A stretch of 64,000 nucleotides of DNA from Calothrix sp. 336/3. GTDB taxonomy: Bacteria > Cyanobacteriota > Cyanobacteriia > Cyanobacteriales > Nostocaceae. The translations under genes and the position numbers were made by a program. The notes beneath the pieces were generated by a model. That model was given only the letters and a program-made list of their open reading frames with translations. It made no database searches and was not told the DNA's origin. Location: assembly GCF_000734895.2 (NCBI RefSeq), contig NZ_CP011382.1, forward strand, positions 5,744,700-5,808,699, read 5' to 3'. Below, one piece after another: positions 1-9,464 of the stretch. Every line of letters begins with the position of its first letter. Positions within the stretch are counted from its first letter, which is position 1.

Positions 1-124
1 CAAAAAACACTGGACGAGATAAAGAATGCGACTGATAAACCTCTGCCGCTTCTGCACCCGACTTGATGGCAAGTTCCAATAACTGCTCCGCTAAACTATC
101 CTGTAATAAATTTTTTGACACCAT
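1..124 (-). CDS. TldD/PmbA (TldE)-family metallopeptidase-like protein, N-terminal fragment
   Basis: The gene is cut by the left window edge; only about 41 N-terminal codons are visible. The ATG lies at 122-124 on the minus strand. The translation contains AIKSGAEAAEVYQSHSLSRP, which resembles the N-terminus of cyanobacterial PmbA/TldE proteins. These pair with TldD to form a protease that processes modified peptides and antitoxins in other bacteria. The frame is open to the edge. Domain and catalytic residues lie outside the window, so the call rests on a short N-terminal similarity. Confidence 0.6.
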   Translation of the reverse strand, partial: MVSKNLLQDSLAEQLLELAIKSGAEAAEVYQSHSLSRPVFF

Positions 125-336
125 GGTTATTATTGGCTCTGCACATGGGAATTAAATCAGTTATCAGCTATGCAGCTATTTAGTTATCAGGTACCAGTCA
201 AAATAACTGTCACCCGTTACCTGATTTAATCAGTTTTTGTCTACTACTCAAACAATTACAGCAGTGTGGAGTTACAGAATCTGTATTCCTGAAACTGTCT
301 CCACCCTGCTCAACTGTTATCTATTCCCCATCCACT

Positions 337-1203
337 TTACGGCAGATTGACCTCACACAATAACCAAAAACCTGCAAATGATTCGGAATTAGGATCAGAT
401 TGAATCCCGATAAAATGAACACCCCTAGCTTGTTCCTTGGCAGTTTCAAAATTTTTCCCTTCCATCTGTATTTTTGGGGTGCGGAGATTGGCTAAAATCC
501 AACTTTCACTAGCACCAGTTTCTAGTACCAAGCCTGCACCCTGGGGACTATTATCAAATCGCAGCCAAGCTAATTCCAAGCCTGACATCCAAGCTGCTAT
601 GGGTAAGGCACGAGGTGAGAAAAGTAACACTCCAGGGATAAGTGTTTCAGGAGAGAGTTGGAGTAAATCCAGGGGAAATCCTTCTCCAAAACCAATATCC
701 CAATCTGGCATATCGGCAAAATCCCCTGCTTTTAATGTCACAAAACCCCACTGCTGCCCTTCTAAGACATCTGGTAAGCGCTGAGGTAGGGGTGCATCAA
801 GGCGTACTGAAGGATTAGTACCACCCTGATATCCTGTTTCTAAGGGATACACTTCTGCCATCCGTTGCTCAATCCATTGGTTAAGCACTAAAGCTCGGCG
901 ACTAGGTAATGCAGGAATTCCCGCATCCGTACAAGCTTTGGTAATCATGTTATTCATTTGCCGACGGAAGAAGCGAATTTTGATTGGAGCTTCCCCAGAC
1001 TTGGCGATCGCCTCTTCAATTGCCGTGCGTAACCAGACAGAATTGACTTCTGTACTTGGACAATATTTTGTGTAACGAAATAGAGAATTCACATCCTTGC
1101 GAGTGTTCAAAGGACTCTCACAAATCAAAACTTCCCAAACTTTTTTTTGCTTTTCGTCCAGAATCGGACGGGAGTAAAAATCTAGTTCCCAAATACTGCC
1201 CAT
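337..1203 (-). CDS. Tab2/Atab2-family RNA-binding protein (DUF1092)
   Basis: This 288-residue protein begins MGSIWELDFYSRPILDE, the diagnostic start of cyanobacterial and plastid Tab2/DUF1092 proteins. WEVLICESP (residues 23-31) and the later conserved block FFRRQMNNMITKAC also fit. In the green alga Chlamydomonas, Tab2 binds the psaB 5' leader and supports photosystem I translation. A role in photosystem expression is inferred for the cyanobacterial member, not shown. There is no signal peptide or membrane segment, so it should be cytoplasmic. Length is normal for the family. The gene stands alone, tail-to-head with the phytase-like gene beyond a 385-bp gap. Confidence 0.92.
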   Translation of the reverse strand: MGSIWELDFYSRPILDEKQKKVWEVLICESPLNTRKDVNSLFRYTKYCPSTEVNSVWLRTAIEEAIAKSGEAPIKIRFFRRQMNNMITKACTDAGIPALPSRRALVLNQWIEQRMAEVYPLETGYQGGTNPSVRLDAPLPQRLPDVLEGQQWGFVTLKAGDFADMPDWDIGFGEGFPLDLLQLSPETLIPGVLLFSPRALPIAAWMSGLELAWLRFDNSPQGAGLVLETGASESWILANLRTPKIQMEGKNFETAKEQARGVHFIGIQSDPNSESFAGFWLLCEVNLP

Positions 1204-1588
1204 GTGCTGCGCTTATGATGTGGCTACTTTTTATATTTTCAACTCTACTAAGTTATTGAGCTTCTTTAACAACAGATTCAATAGTAGATATGTTCTACGG
1301 GAATGTCTCTACTCAATTACCAAGGTTTGATTCCCCCAGGGATGGGGCTAATTCTCTGGGAAAATTATTTTAGTGAAGATGTTCCGTCGGAGGTTCTCTA
1401 CCAAGGGTTTCGGGCAATGGATAATTAAATTCATCGATGTCTATGATGTGGTAATGATGCAAAAAAAACCTTCAACTAGGTGGGGTTGAGGAAGAAAACC
1501 CAATCTACCCAGTTAAAGGTGAGGTTGAGTTGACACCAGTAAACCCAACCAAGACTATTTAATTTTCCGAATTGGAACTCAAAGCAGC
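1204..1588. other. 385-bp intergenic stretch with one possible 41-codon ORF
   Basis: No recognisable gene is present. A short + strand frame, ATG at 1303 and TAA at 1426-1428, would encode 41 residues beginning MSLLNYQGLIPPGMGL. It has no clear ribosome binding site and I do not recognise it, so it may be spurious or a remnant. The remainder shows no convincing terminator or promoter. Confidence 0.3.
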
Positions 1589-3913
1589 TTAAAACCTCAG
1601 TAATTGGGTTTCGCCATTGGAACCATCAACACCATCATTGTCTGTTACTACCAAGGTAGTACCATTGCGTAATACTGTCATACCTTCAATTTTCTCTAAC
1701 ACTAAACCACCGGTAGACTGTAAATCTGGCAGCAAATCCCGTACCAATTTTTTAGTTACTACGGGGAAATTGGGTGCATTTGTATCAGCTTGGGGAGTTA
1801 CACCAGTAATTGAGAATTCGTAGATACGTTTAATTCTGGCATCGGTGTTACCTTGATCATCACGCTCGACTACAGCAAATTTATCCTTACCCAAGTATGT
1901 GAGTTCAGATAAACCTACCCACCCGCCATTGGGTGATGTGACTTGATCAAGGGGATAGTAATAGAATGTCCAATTAGCTGTAGTTGTTTCATAACGTCCA
2001 ATACGGACAAAACCTGAGGAATCACCTACCCATTCCCGTTGGAAAGCAACGTAAACAACTTCTTTATCACCTTCACCTACCGCAGCCACACCTTCAAATC
2101 CAAAGCGACGTTGGCGATCGCTGACTGATTTTGGTAGTTGAATGACTTCTTCAATCACACCTGTTGATGATACCTGTAACAGCAGGTTTAAGGAAGTTAC
2201 GGGGCGACTGGGTTCATTTACCGAACCTGCACCTTCGGAAACTAACCAAAAACCACCTTTTTGTCTAACTTCAATTCCTTCTAAATCAAGGTTAACGCTA
2301 CCATCACTATTTACCTGTTGTGGAGCTACAGTTTTCAGTTTACCCAAGCTGTCATTCAAGATGATTTCTTGATTGATAACGGCAGGTACTTGCTCAACAT
2401 CCATTGCATAGATACGACTTTTGTTATAAAAACTGTCGTGGATGGTAAACACTGTATTTTTCCCCTTCTGACTAGCTGCTAAACCAGATAAACCTGCCCA
2501 GGGAATTGGTGTATTATCACTGCGATCGCCAGATACTATCTGAGGATAGTTGGATTTTTTACTAAGTTGGTAAATACTCAAGCTAGAACGTACCTTATCA
2601 GCGCGAGCGTCTTCTTCACTGGCAACGACAAAGAGATTGCGTTGGGGAATTGCTAACAATCCTTCTGGAGCAACTCCCGTCGGTAGAACCTGTACTAACT
2701 CTGGCTCTTGTTTACCATATCTCTGATTCAGTCGATAAACTAAAACAACACTGGAACGTTCCGAACCCAGAAACAAAAATTGCTCTTTGCCATAAACCCC
2801 GAATTCTACATTCTCTGGCTCATTACCTTTGTTTTCGGAGCGGTTTTCCGGGTAATGCCCTAGACGTACCATTTCATGCTCAACGGAGTTTCCTGAAGTA
2901 TAGATGATATGACCATCGGTATTAAATATTGTCATCCCCCGACTACCACCATTTAAATCACCTTCGTCAGCAGTGGCAAACAATTTCCGGGAAATCCAGT
3001 TAACACCGTCGGGTTCGCGGGGTACTCCAGTTAAGGAACTATTTAATTCAATCAGTTTGTTTTCTTTAGTGTCTATTTGAGTTAAATCTACGGTTCCAGC
3101 ACTAAAGTCTTTGATGATAGTTCCTTTTGGCAAATCTACCAAAACAATGTGATTATTTTCCTGTAAAGTGACTACAGCAATGTTTTTATCATTGATATCC
3201 ACATATTCAGGTTCTGCATCAGTTGGAAATAAATCTGCGACACCATCAAGGGTGACATTTCTCAAGCTCCATTGATTGGGATTATCAGCCAAATCTACGA
3301 TGTTGAGAAAACCACCTGGTAGTTGGGGTGGTGCGCCATTTCCTAAATCTTCATCCCGCTCATTTTCGATGGCGATCGCTGCATATTTGCCATCTGGGCT
3401 GACTGCCACAGAATCGGGTTGTCCATTTAATAAGATTTCTCTAGCAATACTGCGATTTTGAATATTCACCGCCAGTAATTTGCCACTGGGATTCTTAAAA
3501 TCCTGGGATGTATTCACCGCAACTAAAGCATAGATACCGCGCACTGCCACTGAGGTAGGTTCACCACCCACCTGTACACATCCACCGGGTTCGGGTTTGG
3601 CAGGATTGGTAATATTGACAAAACACAATTTTTTAGTTTGGGAATCCGTATATACCAAGGTTTTACCGTCTTTACTAGCAGCTACAATTTCCGCGACGGT
3701 TTCATCTTTGACATCATTATTGAGATATACAGGAAAGGCAGCAATCCGCTCAAATTGCCAAGATGAACCACGATACTTATTTTTAAGTATTCCATAGTCA
3801 CGGGCAAAAGCTGGAGAGTAATTAAATATGGATGCGACTGCCACAACACCCAGGGTAGCGGCAAGGGCGATCGCTACAAATTTTCTCACTATCTTAGGAA
3901 CTGAAAATTTCAT
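1589..3913 (-). CDS. exported beta-propeller / esterase-like phytase-family protein
   Basis: This 774-residue protein has an N-terminal signal peptide (residues 1 to about 38: basic start, then a hydrophobic stretch ending SPAFARDYG). Residues about 50-450 are a YncE/LVIVD-like propeller with repeats such as GEPTSVAVRGIYALVAVNT and GQPDSVAVSPDGKYAAIAIE. Residues about 450-774 match the phytase-like esterase domain (PF13449 type), with IPWAGLSGLAASQKG and a C-terminal block EKIEGMTVLRNGTTLVVTDN. Such proteins are periplasmic or cell-surface and are thought to hydrolyse phosphate esters; activity here is inferred from the family. The ATG at 3911-3913 directly precedes the signal peptide. It stands alone, with an 813-bp AT-rich upstream region. 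Confidence 0.85.
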   Translation of the reverse strand: MKFSVPKIVRKFVAIALAATLGVVAVASIFNYSPAFARDYGILKNKYRGSSWQFERIAAFPVYLNNDVKDETVAEIVAASKDGKTLVYTDSQTKKLCFVNITNPAKPEPGGCVQVGGEPTSVAVRGIYALVAVNTSQDFKNPSGKLLAVNIQNRSIAREILLNGQPDSVAVSPDGKYAAIAIENERDEDLGNGAPPQLPGGFLNIVDLADNPNQWSLRNVTLDGVADLFPTDAEPEYVDINDKNIAVVTLQENNHIVLVDLPKGTIIKDFSAGTVDLTQIDTKENKLIELNSSLTGVPREPDGVNWISRKLFATADEGDLNGGSRGMTIFNTDGHIIYTSGNSVEHEMVRLGHYPENRSENKGNEPENVEFGVYGKEQFLFLGSERSSVVLVYRLNQRYGKQEPELVQVLPTGVAPEGLLAIPQRNLFVVASEEDARADKVRSSLSIYQLSKKSNYPQIVSGDRSDNTPIPWAGLSGLAASQKGKNTVFTIHDSFYNKSRIYAMDVEQVPAVINQEIILNDSLGKLKTVAPQQVNSDGSVNLDLEGIEVRQKGGFWLVSEGAGSVNEPSRPVTSLNLLLQVSSTGVIEEVIQLPKSVSDRQRRFGFEGVAAVGEGDKEVVYVAFQREWVGDSSGFVRIGRYETTTANWTFYYYPLDQVTSPNGGWVGLSELTYLGKDKFAVVERDDQGNTDARIKRIYEFSITGVTPQADTNAPNFPVVTKKLVRDLLPDLQSTGGLVLEKIEGMTVLRNGTTLVVTDNDGVDGSNGETQLLRF

Positions 3914-4726
3914 AGAAGCCTTTTGATGATTGGGTCAAATCCTGTTAATTGTCCCCATTTATTGGGTGGTAAAAATTGCTAGCCCCTGATGATTTTAGAT
4001 TTTCAACAACAAATAAAAATATGCCAATCAAGCTTCGACTTGACATATTCCCAGATGCATAAAACACTAAAAACAGCAAATTATTTGACTAAATTGCTGA
4101 GTTTATTTCTATGCTTTGAAACTTGTATATTTTAGATTGAGGGATAATCAAAATTCACAATCGAATCACGATAATGACAGATTTACACCTTTTATAGGTA
4201 TATAGTGTTTATCTTTTTATTTTTGAGACAAAAATAGAAATTGATGAAATCTTCAGTGCGATCACGCAAAAAATAAATTTTTCAGCAACCAACTCAATTT
4301 CTCTTGCAATTAAAACTGCTTAGTTGCTATTATTAATTTATTTTATAGTTACTAATTAAACTAATTTTAACTCCTAGATAATCTTTTCTTAATCTAATAA
4401 ATATAGACAAAAATTTCATTATCAATAAGTTTAGGAATTATCCCAGGAAGAACCAAAACCCTGATTTCCTAGGAGCGACAATTTATGAATTAGCCTGACA
4501 GCATCCATCCGGATGGGCGATCGCGGCATTGAAAAATTGTTGGGAAAATCAGAAGTATGTATAAATTGTGATTGCGTAAATTTGCTGAACAATCGAGGAA
4601 TATTGGCGCACCCCCGGCAATTTACTAGCCCTTGCCTTTTCTGTTAGCTGTAATACCTTCACTTATGAGATAATTCCTCTGACGAAATATTTAGAATCGT
4701 AGGCAACACTTCAGGGGGCACGAATT
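3914..4726. other. 813-bp AT-rich intergenic region between divergent genes
   Basis: The region separates the minus-strand phytase-like gene from the + strand small-protein/dus pair, so it must hold both promoters. It contains a HIP1-type GATCGC near 4517-4523 and long A/T-rich tracts. I could not find a coding frame, tRNA or a convincing regulator-binding palindrome. Confidence 0.5.
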
Positions 4727-4918
4727 ATGATTACTCAACATCATGATTTTACAAGTGTTGAAGATAAACTAGAAAAGCAGATAAGAATTAAACAAATGCA
4801 GCTGAGAATCGCCCAGGAAAGTAATATGCCCTTGGTGATGGAAGCTCTACGCTTGCAATTGGAAGAACTAGAAAAAGATAATGAGTTTCAAGCCTTTATG
4901 AGTATCTTGGATGATTGA
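4727..4918 (+). CDS. small coiled-coil-like protein overlapping dus
   Basis: This 63-residue protein is acidic and helical, with alternating Leu, Met, Glu and Lys (for example KQMQLRIAQESNMPLVMEAL). It has no signal peptide and no domain I recognise. Its last eight bases (4911-4918) overlap the start of the dihydrouridine synthase gene, the arrangement expected for translational coupling. That overlap and the high-quality amphipathic sequence argue that it is real. The function is unknown; a heptad-like pattern suggests it oligomerises or binds a partner. Confidence 0.68.
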   Translation: MITQHHDFTSVEDKLEKQIRIKQMQLRIAQESNMPLVMEALRLQLEELEKDNEFQAFMSILDD

Positions 4919-5942
4919 AACACCCTTAACGCCAACTTTGCCAAGTCAGCTTGCTACACCCCTGCACATCGGTAAGGTAGTAGTGCAGAGTCGGGTGTTG
5001 CAGTCACCCCTATCGGGAGTCACCGACTTGGTGTTTCGGCGATTAGTGCGACGCTATGCACCCCATTCGATGATGTATACGGAAATGGTGAATGCTACAG
5101 AGTTACACCATCTCCAGGAGCTACCAAAAATTATGGAGGTAGATCCCCAGGAAAAACCAATAAGTATCCAATTATTTGATTGTCGCCCTGATTTTTTAGC
5201 GGAAGCGGCAGAAAAAGCGGTGGCTGAAGGGGCTGACACCATTGATATTAATATGGGTTGTCCGGTAAATAAAATCACAAAAAAAGGTGGTGGCTCATCC
5301 CTACTCAGACAGCCAGAAGTCGCTACGGCAATAGTTCGGGAAGTGGTGAATGCCGTAGATGTGCCAGTAACTGTTAAAACTCGGATTGGTTGGGATGACG
5401 GGGAAATTACTATCCTCGATTTTGCGCGACGGATGCAAGATGCGGGAGCGCAGATGATTACCGTTCATGGGCGTACCCGTGCCCAAGGCTACAATGGGAA
5501 TGCTCGCTGGGAATGGATTCAACGGGTGAAAGCAGTTGTGGGTATTCCGGTGATTGCCAACGGAGATATTTTTTCTGTAGAGGCGGCTGTAAAATGCCTG
5601 CAAGAGACTGGTGCTGATGGGGTGATGTGTTCTAGGGGAACCCTGGGTTATCCCTTTTTGGTAGGAGAAATTGACTATTTTTTGCAGACAGGGAAAAAAT
5701 TACCCCCACCCACATCCCAGGAGTTATTAGAGTGTGCGAAGGAACACCTGGAAGCTTTGTGGGTATATAAGGGCAAGAGGGGAATTCAGCAAGCACGCAA
5801 ACACATGACTTGGTATACCAAGGGCTTTAATGGAGCAGCAGAATTACGGATGCAATTAAGTTTAATTGAGACTGTAGAGCAAGGTTTAGATTTGTTGAAT
5901 CGCGGCATCGAAATGTTAAACAGGGAGCAAAATGGGGCGTAG
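4911..5942 (+). CDS. dusB: tRNA-dihydrouridine synthase (DusB family)
   Basis: This 343-residue FMN enzyme reduces uridine to dihydrouridine in tRNA D-loops. Visible family blocks are SPLSGVTDLVFRRLVRR near residue 30, INMGCPVNKITKKGGGSSLL near residues 113-132 (holding the catalytic cysteine of the MGCP motif), VKTRIGWDDG, ITVHGRTRAQGYNG, VIANGDIF and GVMCSRGTLGYPFL, which line the TIM barrel and bind FMN. The C-terminal helical domain begins near residue 260. Length is normal. It is coupled by an 8-bp overlap to the small upstream gene. The next gene is convergent. Confidence 0.95.
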   Translation: MIETPLTPTLPSQLATPLHIGKVVVQSRVLQSPLSGVTDLVFRRLVRRYAPHSMMYTEMVNATELHHLQELPKIMEVDPQEKPISIQLFDCRPDFLAEAAEKAVAEGADTIDINMGCPVNKITKKGGGSSLLRQPEVATAIVREVVNAVDVPVTVKTRIGWDDGEITILDFARRMQDAGAQMITVHGRTRAQGYNGNARWEWIQRVKAVVGIPVIANGDIFSVEAAVKCLQETGADGVMCSRGTLGYPFLVGEIDYFLQTGKKLPPPTSQELLECAKEHLEALWVYKGKRGIQQARKHMTWYTKGFNGAAELRMQLSLIETVEQGLDLLNRGIEMLNREQNGA

Positions 5943-6028
5943 GTGTGGATAGGGAAGTATTATTTGCGTTACACAAATCCGACTCAAACCTGATCAACAA
6001 AGATTAAGCCGATTCATCAATTCTCTAA

Positions 6029-7645
6029 TCATTGACAAGGTTGACGCAAACCCTGATTATCTGTGTAATTGGCGTATAACATTTGGGAAACTTTGGGTGG
6101 TTGTTCTCCAATATGGAACGATCGCGCTTTCTCTTCTATTTGGCGATCGGCATTTGTCACCCTAGCAAATTGTCGCTGATGTTCTGCCCAGGATTCAACT
6201 ACGATTGTCTCGACAAAGCGACCAGGTTGTGATAAATCTTGGTAGATGCCCCAGTAAAATGCCCCATCACGACGGCGAATTTGACTGAGAGTTTTCATGG
6301 CTTGGGTAAACTCGTTAGCGTTGGCTGGGTGAATAAGATATTCTAAGGTAATTAATACGGGTCCATCGTTGGGGCAGGGTTCAAAGGTGCGAGTTGGTTC
6401 TACCCAATGAAAGGAAGAAGTTAAGTCTAATTTTTCCGCACAACTGAGACGATAGCGAGCCGTTACAAAGACAAAGAGAATTAAACCAATTGCCGCACTA
6501 CTCAGGGAAATTGTAATACTAGTTTGCTGGGCGATCGCTCCCCACAATAAGCTGCCTACAGTCATGGAACCTTGGAATACTAATAACTGTACAGCAAAGG
6601 CTCGCGCCCTAATCCAACTGGGAACCGCATTTTGCACAGAAACATTCAAACTAACCATTACCCCCAAGGAAGCAATCCCGACTAATAACATCAGGGAGCA
6701 AACTAGATAGATATTGCGAGTGTTGGCGATCGCTAGCATCATTCCTCCCATCAATAGGGAAGAACCTGCAACTATCTGATCTATGGAAAATCGGTTGCGG
6801 AATTTCGGTAAAATAAACGCCCCAGCTAAACCACCAATTCCCCAAAAACCGAGAATTACCCCATAACCAAAAGCATCTAATTTTAATTCCCGTCGTCCGA
6901 GGAGAGGTAGCAAAGCGAACAAAGCACTACCAAAGATAATATAGGCGGCTGTCCGAATTAATACCGTTTGTAACTGTGGTGCATAGCGGACATAGCGCAC
7001 ACCGGCTTGGATAGCTCCAATAAATCTTTCCGCCGGTAAGGCTGTTTTTTGCTGAGTATAGCGCCAGTTATAAATCACTAAGATGACACCAACAAAAGAA
7101 GTAGCATTCAGTAAAAATACTGTGCCTGTATTGGATGCTGCAATAATTATCCCGGCGATCGCTGGACCTATGGAGCGGGAAAGGTTGATAATAATCCCAC
7201 TCAGGGTGACAGCCTGGGGTAAATCTTCCTTAGATACCAATTCGGGAGTGACAGCTTGCCATACCGGCATATTCATCGAACTGCCAATACTCATGGCAAA
7301 GGTTAACCCTAATAGTACCCAGGGAGTGGTGATACCTAAAACCGTCAAAATTCCCAGTAATGTGGCAATGCAAAGCATGAAACCCTGGGTAAATAACAGC
7401 ATTTTGCGTCGATCTACCACATCGGCGATCGCTCCTGCGGGTAATGCCAACAGGAAGAAGGGTAAACTAGATGCTGCCTGCATTAAAGCTACTAAGAATG
7501 GTGATGGTGACAAGGAAGTCATTAACCATGTAGCACCCACATCATGCATCCACGTACCGATACTAGATACAGCAGAGGCAACCCACAAAGCCCGAAATAC
7601 AGGTTGTCGTAATGGACTCCAGATCGAAGAAGATGCTACTGTCAA
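6029..7645 (-). CDS. MFS exporter with C-terminal monooxygenase-like (ABM/Dabb-type) domain
   Basis: This 538-residue protein has about 12 hydrophobic segments over residues 10-405 and the MFS_3/EntS-like signature. LRQPVFRALWVASAVSSIGT opens TM1, and the loop ADVVDRRKMLL carries the D-R-R-K type motif between TM2 and TM3. Residues about 430-525 form a soluble domain starting PVLITLEYLIHPANANEF with features of the antibiotic-monooxygenase/Dabb ferredoxin-like fold. Such fusions are common in this exporter family. The substrate cannot be told. It is convergent with dusB, and its upstream neighbour on the same strand is the alcohol dehydrogenase, about 98 bp away, so they may be cotranscribed. 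Confidence 0.88.
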   Translation of the reverse strand: MTVASSSIWSPLRQPVFRALWVASAVSSIGTWMHDVGATWLMTSLSPSPFLVALMQAASSLPFFLLALPAGAIADVVDRRKMLLFTQGFMLCIATLLGILTVLGITTPWVLLGLTFAMSIGSSMNMPVWQAVTPELVSKEDLPQAVTLSGIIINLSRSIGPAIAGIIIAASNTGTVFLLNATSFVGVILVIYNWRYTQQKTALPAERFIGAIQAGVRYVRYAPQLQTVLIRTAAYIIFGSALFALLPLLGRRELKLDAFGYGVILGFWGIGGLAGAFILPKFRNRFSIDQIVAGSSLLMGGMMLAIANTRNIYLVCSLMLLVGIASLGVMVSLNVSVQNAVPSWIRARAFAVQLLVFQGSMTVGSLLWGAIAQQTSITISLSSAAIGLILFVFVTARYRLSCAEKLDLTSSFHWVEPTRTFEPCPNDGPVLITLEYLIHPANANEFTQAMKTLSQIRRRDGAFYWGIYQDLSQPGRFVETIVVESWAEHQRQFARVTNADRQIEEKARSFHIGEQPPKVSQMLYANYTDNQGLRQPCQ

Positions 7646-7743
7646 GTTGCTTCACTCCAATTTATAAAGATTTTGCTGGGAAGAGGGGAGACAAAAGCTA
7701 ACTGTTCGATTTCCCCTAGGATTAAGCCTGTCACCAATTACCC

Positions 7744-8775
7744 TTACCCAGGTACAATACCAACTTTAATCACTTTCCTGTCGCGCATATCACAGAACAC
7801 CTGTTCTAAGTCTTGCAGGGGACGTTGTTCACTAACTAATAATTCAAAAGGTATTTTTCGACTGGCAATCAGATCTAGTGCTGCACGCACATATTGGGGT
7901 GTGTTGTGGAATACTCCTTTTAAGGTAAGTTCGCTGTAGTGTAATTGCTCTGTATTGACTGTAATAGTTGTGTCGCGGGGACAACCACCGAATAAATTCA
8001 CTGTAGCACCGGGACGGGCGCAGGCGATCGCTGTTTCCCACACACTAGGGACACCAGTTGCTTCTACTACCACATCAGCACCCCACCCATCCGTAAATTC
8101 CCTGACAGTCGCCGGTATACTGGATATCTGGCGATGGTTATATGTTCTGGTGGCTCCCAGTTTTTCCCCAATGGCTAACCGGGAGTTACTACCACCAAAT
8201 AAAGTGACTTCGACACCGCAATCATGGGCTAATTTAGCGACGAACATTAAACCGATCGCCCCATCACCAATCACTACTACCCGATCTCCTGGCTTGACAT
8301 TTCCCCGAGCTACCCCATGAAGTACACAGGCTAGGGGTTCTGTCATCGCGGCTAATTCATCGGGCAAATTATCGGGAATAGGCAATAAATTATGCTCGAC
8401 AATGGGGGCAGGAATTTTCAGGTATTCTGCAAATGTCCCATTATTCCAGGTCAGATGTGGACAAAGAGAATATTCTTGATGTTGACAAAAAAAACACTGC
8501 ATGCATGGAGCCGAGTTATTGGCGACAACGCGATCGCCTACTTGCCAACCTTGCACTCCTGCACCAATAGCGACAATTTTACCAGCAGCCTCATGACCAA
8601 AGAGGGTGGGGGGTTTTAACATTTTCGCATGACCACCCCGTCGCCACACCTTTAAATCTGTACCACAGGTGGTGGCAGTACCAACTTGAATTATTACCTC
8701 ACCGACATCAGCTGTAGGATCGGCGACATTTTCTAATCGTAAATCTTCTTGACCGTAAAGTAATGCTGCTAACAA
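7744..8775 (-). CDS. zinc-dependent medium-chain alcohol dehydrogenase
   Basis: This is an MDR-family oxidoreductase of about 343 residues. It shows TTCGTDLKVWRRGG with a catalytic-zinc cysteine, GHEAAGKIVAIG, and a structural-zinc lobe (CMQCFFCQHQEYSLC, four cysteines). A Rossmann motif GDGAIGLMFVAKLA follows. The frame is open to an ATG at 8844, but I prefer a TTG start at 8773-8775. It gives the family-like start MLAALLYGQEDLRLE and has AAGGA nine bases upstream, while the longer version adds 23 residues unlike the family. The substrate is unknown; sorbitol- or threonine-dehydrogenase-like enzymes share these motifs. Confidence 0.88.
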   Translation of the reverse strand: MLAALLYGQEDLRLENVADPTADVGEVIIQVGTATTCGTDLKVWRRGGHAKMLKPPTLFGHEAAGKIVAIGAGVQGWQVGDRVVANNSAPCMQCFFCQHQEYSLCPHLTWNNGTFAEYLKIPAPIVEHNLLPIPDNLPDELAAMTEPLACVLHGVARGNVKPGDRVVVIGDGAIGLMFVAKLAHDCGVEVTLFGGSNSRLAIGEKLGATRTYNHRQISSIPATVREFTDGWGADVVVEATGVPSVWETAIACARPGATVNLFGGCPRDTTITVNTEQLHYSELTLKGVFHNTPQYVRAALDLIASRKIPFELLVSEQRPLQDLEQVFCDMRDRKVIKVGIVPG

Positions 8776-9464
8776 AACTCTCAATCCTTTGCAGTAGATG
8801 GCAGGGCATACCCAGGGATTTATTATCTCATAGGAAGATGCCACAAAAACTCTTCCTTTTTTCTAGGGGTCAAAAATCACTTATGAGTTAAGAGTAGTGA
8901 ATTAAGCCTTGAAACCCTTATGGGATAAGAAAAGTTTCTAGTTGACATCAGGCTTAACTTGGTGACATAGCTTTATCAAGAAGTGATATCAAACTTACAA
9001 CAATTATCAGGCAGGACAGCAACTATCTACACTCTTCTCTCTTTCATACAGCTAACTCAAATCATCACAATAACATTCCTTTAGTAAGATACCTCACGCC
9101 AAAGACTCTTTCTATAATCGATTAGGCAAAATAATATATAATTTATTTAGTTTTTTTGTCGCACAAGAATATGTATTACTTGTTTAATTATCCCAAAGTA
9201 TATATGTTTGTTTTATCTGTAGATGATATTTGAAAATGGGGCATTGTTGGAATGATAATTATTCAATCAAAAAGCTTTGTGTATTTTTTATGTTTATGTC
9301 ATATATTGAAAGAGATAATGTTTCAAGAGTATGCCATGCTTTCTATTATTTAGAATAATATGAAATATGTTTAATTAATCTATATGTTTATTGCTTATTC
9401 GTGGCATCAAATCTTTATTTTATTTTAATTGGGATTAAAAATTTTACGTGCGATTGTATAAATC
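8776..9464. other. about 690-bp AT-rich intergenic region upstream of the hybrid kinase
   Basis: This divergent spacer separates the alcohol dehydrogenase and the hybrid kinase. It is strongly A/T-rich, especially 9120-9460, and low in HIP1 sites. No coding frame, RNA gene or clear palindrome was recognised. It must carry the promoter for the signalling block, and no obvious ribosome binding site precedes the ATG at 9465. Confidence 0.5.
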
